From the NCBI RefSeq assembly GCF_027563345.1, contig NZ_JAMKBK010000007.1: a stretch of 64,000 bases of DNA; one strand, 5' to 3'. The DNA is from Psychrobacillus psychrodurans (GTDB lineage Bacteria; Bacillota; Bacilli; Bacillales_A; Planococcaceae). This document shows positions 18,408 through 25,341 of this stretch, in pieces. A program made the translations under genes and the position numbers. How positions within the stretch are numbered: the first letter of the stretch is position 1; each line of letters begins with the position of its first letter. The notes below the pieces were generated by a model, which worked only from the letters and a program-made list of their open reading frames with translations, did no database searches and had not been told where the DNA came from.

Positions 18408-18572
18408 CGCGTAGGAGGTAGCTTTATATTAGTATTTTACAGGATACTTATCGAATCCTACAAAATCCGACATATACAGTAGTATATTTAAAAAAATCGA
18501 TAAATTTTGTTCATTTAGGCTTCTCTATATTTTTCTTTTGCTTCAGCATTGTTCGATTTGACAATTGCATAA

Positions 18573-18630
18573 TATAAAGGAGACCACCTGGAACGTTGTT
18601 ATACCAACGTTCCAGGTGGTCTCCTTTATA
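18573..18630. repeat. Perfect 26-base inverted repeat with 6-base loop
   Basis: Both arms match over 26 bases (outer TATAAAGGAGACC, inner GGAACGTTG); the loop is TTATAC. The right arm is closely similar to the hairpin downstream of rlmH (23037-23060), sharing CAACGTTC, AGGTGGT and CCTTTAT. It marks the left border of the rlmH-linked island. Confidence 0.85.
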
Positions 18631-18653
18631 AACCGCACTTTCTTATGATAAGG
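18605..18653 (-). repeat. rlmH 3'-end copy A (distal att-like site)
   Basis: Resembles the rlmH end plus its terminator at 23037-23084: the shared order is CAACGTTC, AGGTGGT, CCTTTAT, AACCGC, then CTTATGATA. Read as rlmH it encodes PYHK, but the stop codon is changed to AAA. It is the most diverged of the four copies by its coding end, and the best preserved in its flank. Confidence 0.6.
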
Positions 18654-18719
18654 TTTTTGACACATCATGAAATAAAAATCGTCTAATAAGCAGAGACCTA
18701 TATAGGAGGATCAAAATTA

Positions 18720-19244
18720 ATGCAAAACGAAAGAGAGATTATTTCCAATTGGTTTTTTCTCTATAGCCAAGATGTTTTCAATTTTTTAGTTTACTATTCA
18801 GGAACTCGTGATGTAGAAGATCTCGTACAAGAAGTGTTTATTAAGGCAGCTAAAGGTATGAGCACCTACCGAAACCATGCGACGCCCAAAACTTGGCTCT
18901 TTAGCATTGCCCGTAATCTAGCCATCGACAAAGCGAGAAAGAACAAAACGAAGATCAGTCGAACGAATGTGGCTTTCCATGAGGAAACTTTGGATCAGCA
19001 CATCGGATTTTCTCCTGAGCAAATTCTGATAGGCCATGAGGAGAAACAAGAATTGTACAGTAGGATCAATCAGCAAAAAAAGAAATATCGGGATGTGCTA
19101 ATTTTAAGGGGCATTCAAGGATTGTCCGTGAGTGAAACAGCACAAATACTAGGATGCAAAGAAACCGCAGTTCGAACCAACTATCATCGTGCAGTCAAGG
19201 CATTACAAAATGAACCGAATTGGAGGGAATCTCATGAAGGATAA
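18720..19244 (+). CDS. ECF-type RNA polymerase sigma factor
   Basis: 174 residues with sigma region 2 (DVEDLVQEVFIKAAKGMSTY and TWLFSIARNLAIDKARK) and region 4 (GIQGLSVSETAQILGCKETAV). AGGAGG lies 10 bases upstream. A TTGACA followed after 17 bases by CGTC (18657-18683) might be a hybrid or ECF-type promoter, hinting at autoregulation. It overlaps the next gene, a membrane anti-sigma-like protein, by 11 bases. The pair probably responds to cell-envelope stress; the regulon is unknown. Confidence 0.88.
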   Translation: MQNEREIISNWFFLYSQDVFNFLVYYSGTRDVEDLVQEVFIKAAKGMSTYRNHATPKTWLFSIARNLAIDKARKNKTKISRTNVAFHEETLDQHIGFSPEQILIGHEEKQELYSRINQQKKKYRDVLILRGIQGLSVSETAQILGCKETAVRTNYHRAVKALQNEPNWRESHEG

Positions 19245-20061
19245 TCTAAAAAATGTCCAGGAGAAATTAAACGAATTTCCGTCATATCACATGAGCCAGT
19301 CTACTCAAGCTCTCCTCCATCAACAAGTGATGGACACCATCGAAGATTCTGAAATCCGACAAAAACGAAAAGGAGTGTTTCTCATTAAAGCCAAAGTAGG
19401 GATTCTTACGGCAGCTGCTGTCATAATAATTAGTATTCTAACCGTAAATCTATTAAATGATAATCCAAACTCATCCAGTGGAGAGAATCCTATACCCATT
19501 AATCAGGACGTTGACCAAGAAATCGAACAGACGCCTGGCGAAGAAGAGGACAACAATTTGTATGATCCCCTCCTGCTCGAGCAACAAGCTACAGAGATTC
19601 TTCAAGCGATCTATGACCATGATATGGATGTACTATCCAGTCATGTACACACAGAGAAAGGTTTACTGTTTTCCCCTTATTTTTCTGTGATGGACGATAC
19701 AGTAAGATTTGAAAAGAATGAGGTACCATCACTATTAGAAAGTGAGGCAACGTATTTGTGGGGCTATGGAGAAGCGAACATGGAAATACAATTGACGCCA
19801 GCGGACTATTTCGACAAGCATCTTCAAGTAAAGCGATTCTTTAAATCGGATGAAGTCTTTGTCGATACACAAAATCTAGAAGTGGACCCTACCAATTATT
19901 TAAAAACGGTTTTTCCTGATTCAAAAATTGTTGAGTTTTATCATGCTGGTACCGAACAATATAGTGGAATGGATTGGAGAAGTCTCAACCTGGTTTTCGA
20001 ACAAGATGAAGAAGGTGCGTGGCGTCTAGTGGCAATAATCAACAATCTCTTTACTCCTTAA
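19234..20061 (+). CDS. Probable membrane-anchored anti-sigma factor
   Basis: 275 residues from the ATG 5 bases after TGGAGGG. A cytoplasmic N-terminal part of about 50 residues precedes one membrane segment (VGILTAAAVIIISILTVNLL), an acidic Asn/Glu-rich linker and an outer domain of about 170 residues. This topology and the overlap with the sigma gene are typical for ECF anti-sigma factors. The outer domain has no motif I recognise. Confidence 0.65.
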   Translation: MKDNLKNVQEKLNEFPSYHMSQSTQALLHQQVMDTIEDSEIRQKRKGVFLIKAKVGILTAAAVIIISILTVNLLNDNPNSSSGENPIPINQDVDQEIEQTPGEEEDNNLYDPLLLEQQATEILQAIYDHDMDVLSSHVHTEKGLLFSPYFSVMDDTVRFEKNEVPSLLESEATYLWGYGEANMEIQLTPADYFDKHLQVKRFFKSDEVFVDTQNLEVDPTNYLKTVFPDSKIVEFYHAGTEQYSGMDWRSLNLVFEQDEEGAWRLVAIINNLFTP

Positions 20062-20126
20062 CCGTGCTTATGCAAATTAGATATCTGCTTTAGGGGTTTT
20101 TTAACATCAAAAGTAAAACAAGAAAC

Positions 20127-20164
20127 AAGCCATCAGACTAGGAACAGTACTAGTTCGATGGCTT
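20127..20164. terminator. Hairpin after the anti-sigma gene, next to att-like copy B
   Basis: AAGCCATC pairs with GATGGCTT, and an inner CTAG pair lies inside. It is followed by AT-rich sequence with short T runs and may terminate the sigma operon. Confidence 0.5.
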
Positions 20165-20179
20165 AATTTGTATTTATTT

Positions 20180-20200
20180 TTATTTATGGTACGGTTCACC
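20180..20200 (-). repeat. rlmH 3'-end copy B
   Basis: On the minus strand it reads GGTGAACCGTACCATAAA followed by a stop codon, which encodes GEPYHK-stop exactly as the rlmH end does. Only the Lys codon differs (AAA instead of AAG). Seventeen consecutive bases are identical to rlmH. Confidence 0.8.
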
Positions 20201-20275
20201 TCATCATATTAACTAGGAATTTTCATAACCGAAACTTTTTCCATTATTTTACGTAGTAAGAGAAAGGGAGTGGCT

Positions 20276-20731
20276 ATGGTGCGAAAAATTATATTAAGCG
20301 TAATCATGATACCTATTTTGTTTCTAACTTATTATTTGGTGGAACAATATCACCTTAGTGAAACATCGAAAATTCTGGAAGATTTTCAATTTGTAACGCC
20401 GGAACGTCTCAATTCATTGTCGATTGTGCAATATCCGGAAAAACGAGTATATACAAGCTTTCATGATGATGAAGTACAACAAATGCTAAAGACGTTTAAT
20501 AAATTAGATTTAAAGAAAACGAAGCGTTTATCAATGAGTGAAAATTATACGAAAATAAGATTTATGGAGGACGGCTTGCAATATTGTATTGAATATCATT
20601 TATATGACAATGGTTTTATAAAATATGTAGAAGATGGGTTAGCTGGTGGTAAGAACATCACTTATAAAATGGAAGAAGAAAAATTAAATACAATCCTTGC
20701 CTCATTATTGATGGGAAAAACATTAGAGTAA
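20276..20731 (+). CDS. Uncharacterised membrane-anchored or secreted protein
   Basis: About 151 residues from the ATG after GGGAG (a GTG two codons earlier is possible). An N-terminal hydrophobic stretch (ILSVIMIPILFLTYYLV) is a signal anchor; there is no lipobox Cys. The outer part has no recognised domain. It is bounded by att-like copies B and C, so it is a single-gene cassette. Unknown function. Confidence 0.65.
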   Translation: MVRKIILSVIMIPILFLTYYLVEQYHLSETSKILEDFQFVTPERLNSLSIVQYPEKRVYTSFHDDEVQQMLKTFNKLDLKKTKRLSMSENYTKIRFMEDGLQYCIEYHLYDNGFIKYVEDGLAGGKNITYKMEEEKLNTILASLLMGKTLE

Positions 20732-20772
20732 GAAAAAATAAGCCTACTTGCAACAAATGTTTACTAAACGAA

Positions 20773-20808
20773 AACAGCACCTTCCATTTATTTTGGAGTG
20801 GTGCTGTT
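20773..20808 (+). terminator. Rho-independent terminator
   Basis: AACAGCACC pairs with GGTGCTGTT, extended inside by TCCA/TGGA-type pairs, and is followed by TGCTATTTTT. Terminates the preceding gene. Confidence 0.75.
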
Positions 20809-20823
20809 GCTATTTTTCAAAAA

Positions 20824-20875
20824 AAACCGCACTTACTTATGATACGGCTCACCCTGATGTGGCTAAGTGCGGTTT
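20824..20875 (-). repeat. rlmH 3'-end copy C inside a terminator-like hairpin
   Basis: Positions 20833-20853 on the minus strand encode GEPYHK-stop with two synonymous changes from rlmH (GAG for GAA, TAT for TAC). Its 18-base core GAGCCGTATCATAAGTAA differs by two bases from the staphylococcal orfX end. The 12-base arms AAACCGCACTTA and TAAGTGCGGTTT flank it, and eight T follow on the minus strand, so it may terminate the nuclease pseudogene. Confidence 0.8.
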
Positions 20876-20881
20876 GAAAAT

Positions 20882-21754
20882 TTATTTTGAATCCATAAAT
20901 TTTACTCTTACTAAAGGTGTATTATTTTCATAAACTATATTCCATCTATCTAATAAGCGTCTATTAAATGCTTCTGGCGTTTTACTTAAAAACAATAATT
21001 TAAAGAGTTCTGTTAAATCAAGAATATGTAATAGACCTAAGTTTTCCGCTCCAAACTTCATGATATCTTGATAAAGCTTATCCCAATCTAGTTCATGACG
21101 CATTTCTGAAATTAAAACTATACAATGTTTGGGTACATTATTATTCAATGTTAGATTAATTAAATCATTTTCTGAAGTATAAACTTTTTTACTTTAAATT
21201 TATTGATTTTATAGCCCCCCTTAATTGTTTTATTGCTTTTTCTATATTATTATGTATTTTTTATAAGCCTGTCTGAACTCAATTCTTTTTTCCTATTCAA
21301 CACCTGTGAAACTTTGGACTCAATAATAACTAAATGATTCTCTTTAAATGCTAATATATCAGTTAATTCTCTCATTTTATTTTTTTCAATCTGAGGAGAA
21401 TGGTGACAAGTTTCATGATAATACGAATTCAATAATGAATGAATAGATAATTCTAAGCCTAGCCCTTCATCCAACTGTGACAATTTAGTTTCTCCTACAC
21501 TAATATCAATAACTTTTGTAGGTTCGTTAGGAGTAAATTTTAGTTTAATAATAATTAATTCTATAGGGAGTTTTGTATTACCAGAAAAAAATTCCTCCAT
21601 ATATTTAATAAATCTATTCTCAGTCTCTATTTTTTCTTTATCATTAATGTCCGTATTTATAGAGGAAAATAATTTCAAAAATCTCTTGGAAAAAAAGGCC
21701 ACTATTCTCATTAATCATTTTCTCTTGCATGTCAAACGTAGGTATATATATCAT
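20882..21754 (-). pseudogene. Frameshifted PD-(D/E)XK-type nuclease-like gene
   Basis: A good start (ATG after AAAGGTGAT at 21754) leads into a frame that breaks at a run of seven T near 21685. The main piece (21250-21711) carries ELTDILAFKENHLVIIESK, the D-x(11)-ExK pattern of restriction-endonuclease-fold enzymes. Coding continues in other frames near 21245 and 21190 and ends with an 88-residue piece (HCIVLISEMRHELDWDKLY). So at least three frameshifts split a protein of about 290 residues. It lies between att-like copies C and D. Nuclease activity is an inference from one motif. Homopolymer sequencing errors could explain some of the breaks. Confidence 0.6.
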
Positions 21755-21797
21755 AGTTATCACCTTTTAAATTATTTTAGAAATCACAAAATCTCAC

Positions 21798-21818
21798 TTA
21801 CTTATAATACTGTTCTCC
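21798..21818 (-). repeat. rlmH 3'-end copy D, diverged
   Basis: The minus strand encodes GEQYYK-stop at this site, two residues away from rlmH GEPYHK-stop, and is followed by GTGAGATT, close to the AGTGCGGTT that follows copies A and C. No hairpin adjoins it. Confidence 0.6.
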
Positions 21819-21848
21819 CACTATAGTATGGTAGTTTAAAATAAGATA

Positions 21849-22721
21849 TTATGAATAAATTGCAATTGGAATTACTAATATAGCAGGGTTGGATATTCTT
21901 GAAATTATATTTGGAATTTCTAATTGTTCATCCATTCCGGTATTCATTGAACCAAAAAGTGTATCTAGAGCTTCTTGTTGAAATAGCTTAAATGCTGTAT
22001 TTCTAAATAAATTTATGCTATCTGAATCATCAGTTACAACTTTAACTACTTTTCCAAAAACTGTGTAGTTCCCATCAATAATTTCATTTGTATTCTTGTG
22101 AATAAAATAATTTAAATATACTGGTAGCACAGCTTTTAGACTCTCATTCGCATTAATTGAACAGATTAAATCAAAATTATCATTTTCTGTTAAACTACCT
22201 TTCATACTTTTTATTTGCTTTAATATTTCTTGTTCGTTACTCTTTTTTCCACCTTTTTGTGGTGACTGAAACGCCATTGCTACAACCATCATTTGCTCAA
22301 AAGATTCCAAAAGGGAAATTAATGGATTTCTCTCTAGTTTACTCTCGAATCTTACAAAGCTACCATGTGATAATTTATCTAAATCACTTATATTATTTAC
22401 TTCTATAATTAGCTCTTTTTCTTCTAGATAGGAGAATAATTTTGCAAATAATGATGTGGGCGTATGAACTCTTTCCTCATTAGAACTTTTTTCTTCTGTT
22501 GTACTTTTCTCTATGCCCATAGCAGCCTTTATCTTAGTTTTAATTCCATACATTCCAAATCCAGCTTCACCGTCTACATTACTATTTGTATTTTTTCCTT
22601 CTATATTAGAAATGTTTAAATTGGTAACTTTGGAAAACCCATCTTCAATTACGGCTAATAAATCAAAAACAACATTTTGAATTAAATAAGTTGTAACTGG
22701 AAACACACTTCTAGTACGCAT
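21849..22721 (-). CDS. DUF6414-like protein, possible defence component
   Basis: 290 residues, cytoplasmic by composition, with AAGGAGAG before the ATG. The arrangement FDLLAVIEDGF near the N-terminus, a low-complexity Gly/Asn/Ser section, then THTPTSLF-like and YLEEKELI stretches (HTPTSLFAKLFSYLEEKE) and GSFVRFESKLERNPL matches my memory of DUF6414 proteins. Its biochemical role is unknown. It is the island gene nearest to rlmH on the same strand. Family call is from memory of sequence pattern and should be taken as moderate. Confidence 0.5.
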   Translation of the reverse strand: MRTRSVFPVTTYLIQNVVFDLLAVIEDGFSKVTNLNISNIEGKNTNSNVDGEAGFGMYGIKTKIKAAMGIEKSTTEEKSSNEERVHTPTSLFAKLFSYLEEKELIIEVNNISDLDKLSHGSFVRFESKLERNPLISLLESFEQMMVVAMAFQSPQKGGKKSNEQEILKQIKSMKGSLTENDNFDLICSINANESLKAVLPVYLNYFIHKNTNEIIDGNYTVFGKVVKVVTDDSDSINLFRNTAFKLFQQEALDTLFGSMNTGMDEQLEIPNIISRISNPAILVIPIAIYS

Positions 22722-22835
22722 CTAATCTCTCCTTAAATAAAATTCATTATAAGTAACAAACTTCAGTTATACTTTTGTATTCTTCAATTTAATTATAACA
22801 AAATATGGTAAAGTATAAATATTGGAGGTGATAAA

Positions 22836-23000
22836 ATGAGTGACTTAAAAAAACCAGGAATGGATAATCAACCACCAGGAAAATATAAAGAAGTAGGTCC
22901 AAGAGGTGGTGAAGTACCTAAACCTCGAACTATTGAAATTGATAGAGGAGACCGACTTCCTCCAACACAAGAAAAAGGACGTAAATGGGAGAAACAATAA
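22836..23000 (+). CDS. YjzC-like small protein
   Basis: 54 residues, too short for ordinary gene finding but with an excellent site (TTGGAGGTG, 5 bases from ATG). The sequence contains KPGMDNQPPGKYKEVGPRGG, EIDRGDRLPPT and a GRKW end, which fits the YjzC family (PG-x-G-Y-E-x-G and GDR-x-PPT). No membrane segment. It is divergent from the DUF6414-like gene. The function of the family is unknown. Confidence 0.65.
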   Translation: MSDLKKPGMDNQPPGKYKEVGPRGGEVPKPRTIEIDRGDRLPPTQEKGRKWEKQ

Positions 23001-23012
23001 TAAATAAAATTT

Positions 23013-23053
23013 AAACCACCTAAAACGCTGATAAATCAACGTTCTAGGTGGTT
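23013..23053 (-). terminator. Terminator of rlmH
   Basis: On the minus strand AACCACCTA/TAGGTGGTT with an inner AACG/CGTT pair forms a stem, then TAAATTTTATTT. The same hairpin, made perfect, is found at 18573-18630 beside att-like copy A. Confidence 0.7.
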
Positions 23054-23090
23054 CCTTTATTAACCGCCTTTACTTATGGTACGGTTCACC
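23037..23090 (-). repeat. rlmH 3' end and flank, reference att-like site E
   Basis: The end of rlmH, GAACCGTACCATAAGTAA, matches the staphylococcal orfX end used by SCC elements (GAAGCGTATCATAAGTAA) at 16 of 18 bases. This is the parent of copies A to D. Confidence 0.75.
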
Positions 23091-23549
23091 CTTCATAATC
23101 CTAAAAGCTCGGTAAACCTGCTCTACCAACACTAACTTCATTAACTGATGTGGCAATGTCATTTTACTAAAGGACAATTTTTCGTCAGAACGTTTCAATA
23201 CATCTTCGTGTAAACCAAGAGATCCGCCAATAACAAAAGCGATTTTACTTCTACCATAAGTCATGAGAGACTCCATATCGTTTGCTAGCTGCTCCGAACT
23301 TTTCATTTTCCCTTCTATTGCTAAGGCAATTACATATGTGTCCGATCCTATTTTAGCTAAAATTCGATCACTTTCTTTTTTCTTAACAATTTCCATATCG
23401 GCTTCACTTAAATTTTCAGGTGCTTTTTCATCTGGTACTTCCACTAAATCGATTTTGGCATATGCACCTAATCGCTTTGTATATTCCTCTATCCCCATTT
23501 TTAAATACTTTTCTTTTAATTTTCCCACCGATACAATTTGTATATTCAC
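23070..23549 (-). CDS. rlmH: 23S rRNA pseudouridine-1915 N3-methyltransferase
   Basis: 159 residues, the standard RlmH/YydA/OrfX length. The SPOUT knot is seen in FVIGGSLGLHEDVLKRSDEKLSFSKMTLPHQL and the conserved end VEQVYRAFRIMKGEPYHK. RlmH methylates pseudouridine 1915 in helix 69 of 23S rRNA on the assembled 70S ribosome using SAM. Its last codons are the known integration site of SCC elements in staphylococci, and here they recur downstream. The gene itself is intact. Confidence 0.96.
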   Translation of the reverse strand: MNIQIVSVGKLKEKYLKMGIEEYTKRLGAYAKIDLVEVPDEKAPENLSEADMEIVKKKESDRILAKIGSDTYVIALAIEGKMKSSEQLANDMESLMTYGRSKIAFVIGGSLGLHEDVLKRSDEKLSFSKMTLPHQLMKLVLVEQVYRAFRIMKGEPYHK

Positions 23550-23636
23550 AGGTTATCCACCTTTACATTTCGTTTACAAACAAGTTATGCACATCACTTA
23601 TACACATATCCACAGCACTTATCTACATATTGTGTT

Positions 23637-23804
23637 TCAATTTTCATTAGCCACAATATATAATGCAGAGCTTTCACAGTATGAACAAACTGTGGATAAC
23701 TTTTCTTCATTCTTAATCTCTTCTAGCATTGGAAATGTTTTTTGTTCCGCTACAAACATGTCTAAAGCGTGATTTATATGGTTTTCGCAACTGAATATTC
23801 TCAC
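23637..23804 (-). CDS. CxxH/CxxC zinc-binding-like small protein (BA_5709 family)
   Basis: About 55 residues from a GTG that follows AAAGGAGAG; an upstream in-frame ATG has no site. One CENH (C-x2-H) motif near the start and a CSYC (C-x2-C) near the end should bind one zinc ion. Such a gene next to rlmH and htrC is common in Bacillales. Function unknown. DnaA boxes surround and enter the gene. Confidence 0.75.
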   Translation of the reverse strand: MRIFSCENHINHALDMFVAEQKTFPMLEEIKNEEKLSTVCSYCESSALYIVANEN

Positions 23805-23886
23805 TTCTATCTCTCCTTTCGTTGTCGGAATACTTTTAATAGTTATACACAAAACACCTATCGTTATCCACAACCTATTTTACCAA

Positions 23887-23931
23887 ACAAAAAACGAGTA
23901 GGAAAGACAAGCCTTTCTTTCTCTACTCGCT
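23887..23931 (-). terminator. Terminator of htrC
   Basis: CGAGTAG and CTACTCG with inner GAAAG/CTTTC pairs, followed on the minus strand by TTTTTT. Confidence 0.8.
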
Positions 23932-23971
23932 GTGTAAATCTTTCATTTACATTATTAAGTTATCCACATGT

Positions 23972-25204
23972 TTATAATTCAGATGATTCTTTTAAAACGA
24001 GTGTTAATTCGACTAACTTTCCTTGTCTGTATACTTTGACTTTCAGTTCGTCTCCAGTTTCCTTTTCATTGTATAAGTGTTTTCGTAACTCAATCGTATT
24101 CTGTACTTTTTCTCCATCCATTTCTACAATAACATCATATGATTTCATCCCTGCTGATGCAGCTGGAGTTCCTTCCACTACCTCGTCAACTACTACACCA
24201 GTTGTAACTTCCCCTGGTAGTTTTAAAGTTTCTTTTTGATGAAATGCAGGTACATTCGTCAAGTCAATAAGGGTGATTCCCATCGATGGACGATTTACTT
24301 TTCCATTTTGCTCTAAATCCTCAATGATTGGAATAGCCGTATTGACTGGAATAGCTAGACCAATTCCTTCAATTGTAGATTCAGATATCTTCATCGAGTT
24401 AATACCGATAAGCTGACCTGCCAGATTGATCAAAGCTCCTCCACTGTTACCAGGGTTAATCGCTGCGTCTGTTTGTAAGACCTCTGACTGCCAATCCTCT
24501 AAACCATCTCCGTTTAAATCAACTGGTACCGCACGATCTTTACCTGATACCACACCTGTCGTAACGGAGCCATAAAAATCAAGTCCTAATGGGTTACCGA
24601 TAGCAATAACAGTTTCTCCTTGCTTTAATACTTCTGAGTCTCCAAATTCTATAACCGCTTCTACACCGGCATCGTCAATTGCCAGAACCGCTAAATCTGA
24701 CCAAATATCTCCGCCTACAATACTTGCTTCTACTTTCGATCCATCAGCCAATGTTACTTCCACTGATTTTGCATCTTCAATAACATGATAATTTGTAATT
24801 ACATATGCTTTACCATTTTCTTTCTTATAAATAACACCTGATCCTGTGCCTGCATCCTGAGTAGCTTCTGATTGACTCCAGAAGTTTGTAACGGATTGAA
24901 TGTTCGTTATTCCTACAACCGCACTAGAAGCTTTTTCTACAGCACCTGTTACATCTGTCGTGACATCTACTGAAAGCTGCTCGGTTTGTTTGATTGTTTC
25001 ACTCGATTTTGTTTCACTGTCTGAAGGTAGGTTGGTCACCACGGAAGGTATTAAAAACCAAACAAGTAATGCACCAACTAATACACCTGCTAGTCCACTA
25101 AAGAAATAGCCAGCAACTCCTCGCTTTTTCCCTCCTCGTTTTTCGGGTTCTATTGGAGATTGTTCATTAGGTAGCTGTGGTCCATACGGGTTATTTGTAT
25201 CCAT
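23972..25204 (-). CDS. htrC: HtrA-family membrane-anchored serine protease (YyxA)
   Basis: About 410 residues from the ATG after GAGGAAG; a longer frame upstream lacks a site. A basic cytoplasmic start is followed by one membrane segment (about 31-53). The trypsin-like domain has His140 (TNYHV), Asp170 (SDLAVL) and Ser254 (NPGNSGGA), and a PDZ domain closes the protein. It degrades or refolds proteins at the outer face of the membrane. It ends the walRKHIJ gene cluster, as in B. subtilis. The terminator and DnaA boxes follow. Confidence 0.93.
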   Translation of the reverse strand: MDTNNPYGPQLPNEQSPIEPEKRGGKKRGVAGYFFSGLAGVLVGALLVWFLIPSVVTNLPSDSETKSSETIKQTEQLSVDVTTDVTGAVEKASSAVVGITNIQSVTNFWSQSEATQDAGTGSGVIYKKENGKAYVITNYHVIEDAKSVEVTLADGSKVEASIVGGDIWSDLAVLAIDDAGVEAVIEFGDSEVLKQGETVIAIGNPLGLDFYGSVTTGVVSGKDRAVPVDLNGDGLEDWQSEVLQTDAAINPGNSGGALINLAGQLIGINSMKISESTIEGIGLAIPVNTAIPIIEDLEQNGKVNRPSMGITLIDLTNVPAFHQKETLKLPGEVTTGVVVDEVVEGTPAASAGMKSYDVIVEMDGEKVQNTIELRKHLYNEKETGDELKVKVYRQGKLVELTLVLKESSEL

Positions 25205-25297
25205 CTTTCTCTTCCTCTCTGTTTCTAATAATCCTGTATTAACAATGTACCCATTCCACATTAAAATAAGATGAAAATTACTTGAAAAATAAATAAA

Positions 25298-25334
25298 AGT
25301 TCCAAATACTATTCATTCATAGTATTTGGAACTT
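25298..25334 (-). terminator. Hairpin terminator of the wal operon
   Basis: AGTTCCAAATACTAT pairs with ATAGTATTTGGAACT around CATTC-type loop bases. T-rich sequence follows on the minus strand. Confidence 0.75.
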
Positions 25335-25341
25335 CGATTTT

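Larger units (their letters stand above)
23553..23968. promoter_or_regulatory. DnaA-box cluster outside oriC
   Basis: Perfect TTATNCACA boxes lie at 23585, 23598, 23843, 23864 and 23960, with one reversed (TGTGGATAA) at 23691. Near matches are at 23553, 23606 and 23619. Nine sites in about 420 bases, spanning the small CxxH gene, about 31 kb from oriC. B. subtilis is known to have an oriC-proximal DnaA-box cluster at yydA (its rlmH), as I recall, which limits initiation. Confidence 0.75.

Noticed and set aside
20748..20933. 61-codon plus-strand frame
   Set aside because: It crosses a terminator and the att-like copy C, has no ribosome site and reads as random sequence.
18700..23600. ccr-type site-specific recombinase in the island
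   Set aside because: No serine-recombinase-like gene is present in either strand of the island, so the SCC link rests on the att-like repeats alone.
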